Origin: Mucilaginibacter_A sp041088075
GTDB lineage: Bacteria; Bacteroidota; Bacteroidia; Sphingobacteriales; Sphingobacteriaceae
Length of the DNA stretch: 64,000 nucleotides
Direction: 5' to 3'
NCBI RefSeq assembly: GCF_041088075.1
Contig: NZ_JBGCVY010000046.1
Span: forward strand, 4,091-68,090
The translations under genes and the position numbers were made by a program. A model generated the notes under the pieces. The model ran no database searches, was not told where the DNA came from, and saw only the letters and a program-made list of their open reading frames with translations. Shown here one piece after another: positions 60,983-64,000 of the stretch (positions within the stretch are counted from its first letter, which is position 1; every line of letters begins with the position of its first letter).

Positions 60983-63703
60983 ATGAAATTTAAGCATTTA
61001 GTTATTCTTTCCCTGCTGTTTTTATCGGCAGGTTTTGTTGGTTTTATTGCCAGGCAGGACGATGACCCTTTGAAAAAAATCATCACCCAACTGCAAAAAC
61101 TGACCGAGAACTATCCAACCGAAAAAGTTTACCTGCAACTGGATAAACCGTATTATGCCATCGGCGATGTGATTTATTTTAAAGCTTACACCGTTGTTGG
61201 CAGCAAACACCAGCCTTCGGCCTTGAGTAAGATTTTGTACGTTGATCTGATCAACGAAAAAGATTCTATCAAACAATCTTTGCGTTTGCCATTGACGGCC
61301 GGTTTAAGTGCAGGCGATTTTACTTTGGCTGATACCTTGCACGAAGGCAACTACCGCATCCGCGCGTATACACAATACATGCGCAATTTTGGCGAAGATT
61401 ATTTTTTCGATAAAACCATCAGCATCGGCAACGCCATCAGCAATACTGTTTTTACCAGTGTAAATTATAAATTCTCGAACGAGAGCGGCGTGCAGCGCAT
61501 CAACGCCGTTATCCATTATGCCGATCTCGACAATCATCCTTATGCCAATCGGCCGGTTACCTACAATGCGCAACTGGATTTTCGGACGGTTTTGAAAGGA
61601 AAAGGCGTAACCGATCCTAACGGAAACCTGAACATCACCTTCAGCAATACGCAGCCGCAACTGTATAAATCGGGTTTGATTACCACCAGCCTTACGATGG
61701 AGGATAAAAAAACAGTGGTAAAAACAGTACCGGTCAAAGCAACTTCCAGCGATGTGGACGTGCAGTTTTTTCCGGAAAGCGGTGATCTGGTCAACGGCAT
61801 CCGTACCAAAGTTGCGTTTAAAGCAGTTGGTGCCAATGGTTTGGGCGTGGCCGTTAAAGGCAGCGTTTTTAACAGTGATAAAGTTGAAATCGCCAAAATC
61901 AACACCCAGCATTTAGGAATGGGCATTTTCGCCATGACCCCGGAGAGCGGCAAAACTTATTCGGCACGCATTACTTTTCCGGATGGTTCGGAGAAGAGTT
62001 TTGACCTGCCCAAAGCAAGCGATCAAGGCTTTAACCTCAGCATCAACAATACCGACCCGGATTTTATCAGCCTGCGCATTTCGGTAAGCAACGAAACTTT
62101 TAAGCAGAAGCAAAATACCGAAATTATGGTGGTTGGCCAATCGGGCGGCGAGGCTTATTATACGGCCAAAAGCAAGCTGGAAAGCCAATCGTTTACAGCC
62201 CGGATTCCGAAAAAACGTTTTCCTTCGGGGATTGTCCAGTTTACGCTGTTTACGCAGGAAGGCGAGCCTTTGAACGAGCGTATCGTTTTTATCCAAAACC
62301 CGGATTTGTTAAACATTGCCGTTGCTTCTCCCGAAACCACTTCGCCACGGCAAAAAGTAGATTTAAACTTTACCGCGGTAAACAAAGCAAAAGCGCCGGT
62401 TGTGGGCAGTTTTTCGGTTTCGGTTACGGTTACGGATGAAACAAAAGTTCCGGTAGATGAAAATAAGGAAAACACGATCATCTCCAACCTTTTGCTCACC
62501 TCGGATATCAAAGGTTATGTAGAACAGCCGGGCTATTATTTTAACAAAATCAGCGAAAAAACGCAGTCGGATCTGGATGTTTTGATGCTGACGCAAGGTT
62601 ACCGCCGTTTTGCCTGGCGCATGATTTTGGGCAACAGCTTTCCGCAGCTTACCTTTCAGCCCGAACAATCTATGCTGATCTCGGGCACGGTAAAAACTTT
62701 GGGCGGCAAACCTGTTGCAAAGGGCAAGGTTACTTTGTTTACCACTTCAAAAGGTGCGTTTTTGCTGGATACGGTTACGGATGCAAACGGAAAGTTCAGG
62801 TTTGAAGGACTGCTTTTCCCGGACAGCATCCGCTTTGTGATCCAGGCGCGTGGCACAAACGGAAAGAAAAGCGTGGAGGTTACTTTGGACCAGGTTCCGC
62901 CGCAGTTGGTTACCAAAAACAAAAACTTGCCCGATGTTACCGTTAACATAAACACCGAACTGGCCGGCTACCTGCGCAACAGCAAAGCGCAATACGATGA
63001 CCTGCGGAAATACGGCCTGGCCAACCGGACAATCGTGCTAAAAGAAGTAACCATTTCGGAGAAAAAAGCACCGCTAAAAAACTCGGCTAACCTGAACGGC
63101 GCGGGCAATGCCGACCAGATTATTAAAGGCGATGATTACCATTTCAGCGATTACCCAACACTTGAACAGGCTTTGCAGGGGCGGCTGCTGGGCGTTATTT
63201 TCCGCAACGGCATCGCTTATTCTACCCGCAGCTTTAACCGGCCGATGCAAGTCGTGGTGGATGGGGTTTACGTGAGCGGCGATTATTTAACCAGCCTCCC
63301 GCCTGCGGATATTGAAAGTATTGAAGTGCTGCGTTCTGGCGGCTACACTGCTATTTATGGCGGGCAAGGCGGCGGCGGCGTACTTTTAATCAACACCAAA
63401 CGCGGCGGCCCTAATTACAATGTCCAAACTTATGCGCCTGGCATTGTTACCTACAACCCCAAAGGCCTTACCAGCAGCAAGGAGTTTTATGCGCCGAAAT
63501 ACGACGACCCGAAAACCAATAAAGCCGTTGCCGATTTGCGCACCACCATTTACTGGAACCCCAACTTAATTACCGATGCAGCCGGCAAAGCCAGCTTCAG
63601 CTTTTTTAACGCGGACAGTAAAGGCACTTACTGTGTGGTGATTGAAGGGATTGACAGCGATGGGGATTTGGGCAGGCAGGTTTATCGGTATCGGGTGGAG
63701 TAA
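60983..63703 (+). CDS. MG2-domain / TonB-plug protein
   Basis: 906 residues: signal peptide (LVILSLLFLSAGFVGFI), MG2-type macroglobulin domain (TEKVYLQLDKPYYAIGDVIYFKAY), more Ig-like repeats, a carboxypeptidase-regulatory-like domain (ISGTVKTLGGKPVAKGKV), and at about 745-835 a TonB plug domain (EQALQGRLLGVIFRNG, GVYVSGDYLTSLPPADIESIEVLRSGGYTAIYGGQGGGGVLLI). There is no C-terminal beta-barrel. Periplasmic or outer-membrane associated; function unknown. A core (61443-61454) is read in frame as NTVFTS. Confidence 0.85.
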   Translation: MKFKHLVILSLLFLSAGFVGFIARQDDDPLKKIITQLQKLTENYPTEKVYLQLDKPYYAIGDVIYFKAYTVVGSKHQPSALSKILYVDLINEKDSIKQSLRLPLTAGLSAGDFTLADTLHEGNYRIRAYTQYMRNFGEDYFFDKTISIGNAISNTVFTSVNYKFSNESGVQRINAVIHYADLDNHPYANRPVTYNAQLDFRTVLKGKGVTDPNGNLNITFSNTQPQLYKSGLITTSLTMEDKKTVVKTVPVKATSSDVDVQFFPESGDLVNGIRTKVAFKAVGANGLGVAVKGSVFNSDKVEIAKINTQHLGMGIFAMTPESGKTYSARITFPDGSEKSFDLPKASDQGFNLSINNTDPDFISLRISVSNETFKQKQNTEIMVVGQSGGEAYYTAKSKLESQSFTARIPKKRFPSGIVQFTLFTQEGEPLNERIVFIQNPDLLNIAVASPETTSPRQKVDLNFTAVNKAKAPVVGSFSVSVTVTDETKVPVDENKENTIISNLLLTSDIKGYVEQPGYYFNKISEKTQSDLDVLMLTQGYRRFAWRMILGNSFPQLTFQPEQSMLISGTVKTLGGKPVAKGKVTLFTTSKGAFLLDTVTDANGKFRFEGLLFPDSIRFVIQARGTNGKKSVEVTLDQVPPQLVTKNKNLPDVTVNINTELAGYLRNSKAQYDDLRKYGLANRTIVLKEVTISEKKAPLKNSANLNGAGNADQIIKGDDYHFSDYPTLEQALQGRLLGVIFRNGIAYSTRSFNRPMQVVVDGVYVSGDYLTSLPPADIESIEVLRSGGYTAIYGGQGGGGVLLINTKRGGPNYNVQTYAPGIVTYNPKGLTSSKEFYAPKYDDPKTNKAVADLRTTIYWNPNLITDAAGKASFSFFNADSKGTYCVVIEGIDSDGDLGRQVYRYRVE

Positions 63704-63934
63704 TGGGTTTTTGGGTGGTAAAAGAAGTATTGGAGGCTGTATTGCCGCAATAATACAGCGTGAAATACGCAATGCGTATTTTATATTGCCGGAAAGTTTT
63801 TAGAAAGCATAAGTGGTTTGATTATTAGCAGGTTATCTATTTTATTACGGATGTTTTTTAAAATAAAAACTGTTTATATATATTTACCAACGACTTACAA
63901 AACATGCGTATATTTACTAGTTGTGCGTAATACC

Positions 63935-64000
63935 ATGAAAATTCGCTACCTATCATTTGTAATAATTTTTGCGACTTTATTTTCTTGTAATAATATTCAT
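63935..64000 (+). CDS. Lipoprotein, N-terminal start only
   Basis: 22 codons to the window edge: MKIRYLSFVIIFATLFSCNN, an unmistakable lipoprotein signal with lipobox TLFSC. Upstream 63704-63934 is AT-rich with a core (63719-63730) and the inverted word AAATACGCA-A-TGCGTATTT. Confidence 0.75.
   Translation, partial: MKIRYLSFVIIFATLFSCNNIH

Larger units (their letters stand above)
653..63730. repeat. Dispersed core element TAAAANNAGYAT, about 70 copies
   Basis: Hand count of exact cores. Plus: 653 4961 8726 8848 8970 11127 13555 13623 14518 16129 22713 23626 24338 27981 28206 29716 32251 32356 32434 33089 35596 35787 36957 37044 37383 38475 40887 43568 44716 47031 48555 50489 51499 52527 54419 54958 55612 56089 56289 56489 56689 57751 59108 60736 63719. 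Minus: 680 1381 4818 5039 8665 8787 8908 10553 13705 18026 19185 19700 21256 24256 24803 24931 28445 35564 38457 42193 43148 43226 48646 53404 61443. Full units read about TTTTTA-GGYGA or TGCCGA-TAAAAGAAGCAT, often with CCGACACCAA before. Some copies may have been missed. Confidence 0.92.

Noticed and set aside
653..63730. Core repeats as a CRISPR array
   Set aside because: Spacing is irregular, copies lie on both strands and inside genes, and no cas gene is present.

Overview
The window is a stretch of chromosome from a Bacteroidota bacterium, most likely a member of the Sphingobacteriaceae (Mucilaginibacter/Pedobacter-like). The evidence is a PorV-type secretion protein and a GldJ-type gliding lipoprotein, Bacteroidota promoter boxes (TAnnTTTG), the IPExxxVDY family protein, the MoxR/DUF58/DUF4350/DUF4129 operon, many lipobox lipoproteins and an MG2/TonB-plug protein. 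No rRNA, tRNA, phage, integrase or transposase gene was recognised.

Layout. 1-2.9 kb: 3' end of pgi, a MntA/HepT-type toxin-antitoxin pair whose HepT frame carries a stop at codon 4, a glutaminyl cyclase lipoprotein and yraN. 2.9-9 kb: dnaG (zinc ligands lost), ispF, porV, and divergent gldJ. 9-17.9 kb: pyk, IPExxxVDY protein, acpP-fabF-rnc, a secreted protein, yicC-gmk-nadD, a ParE-type toxin-antitoxin pair, miaE. 18-24.9 kb: FAD monooxygenase, RsmI-like methyltransferase, aminotransferase, then a cassette-like run of HigBA, DUF4160/DUF2442 and a small orphan gene. 25-30.4 kb: translation and nucleotide genes rplM-rpsI-rpsB-tsf, nagA, pyrH-frr. 30.4-37 kb: ABC exporter, UspA, MacB/FtsX-type permease, ilvE. 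37.4-47 kb: AsmA-like protein, miaB, sigma-54 activator, lptE, a low-complexity protein, secG, groES-groEL. 47.3-54.6 kb: MoxR/DUF58/DUF4350/DUF4129/membrane/SpoIIM operon with divergent RDD gene, then a DUF2752 protein. 54.6-64 kb: sdaA followed by an array of 200-bp repeats of its own 3' end interrupted by a RES-Xre pair, then a GDSL lipoprotein, lipB, a phosphopantetheinyl transferase, dcd, an MG2/plug protein and the start of a lipoprotein gene.

The most unusual feature is a dispersed short element with the 12-bp core TAAAANNAGYAT (subtypes TAAAAGAAGYAT and TAAAAACAGYAT). I counted about 70 exact cores by hand, on both strands, between genes and inside genes. They pair into hairpins and perfect palindromes, sit in the loops of longer hairpins, supply stop codons for at least six genes and the AT of the start codon for three, and are read in frame as peptides such as DASFTGIK in lipB and other genes. 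Most of the small toxin-antitoxin-like modules lie between such elements. The element could be a DNA-uptake-type signal or a Rickettsia-palindromic-element-like mini-repeat; the sequence alone does not decide. The second striking structure is the sdaA array: four 200-bp units with mostly synonymous differences in the coding part, as if alleles from several lineages had been stacked behind the gene.
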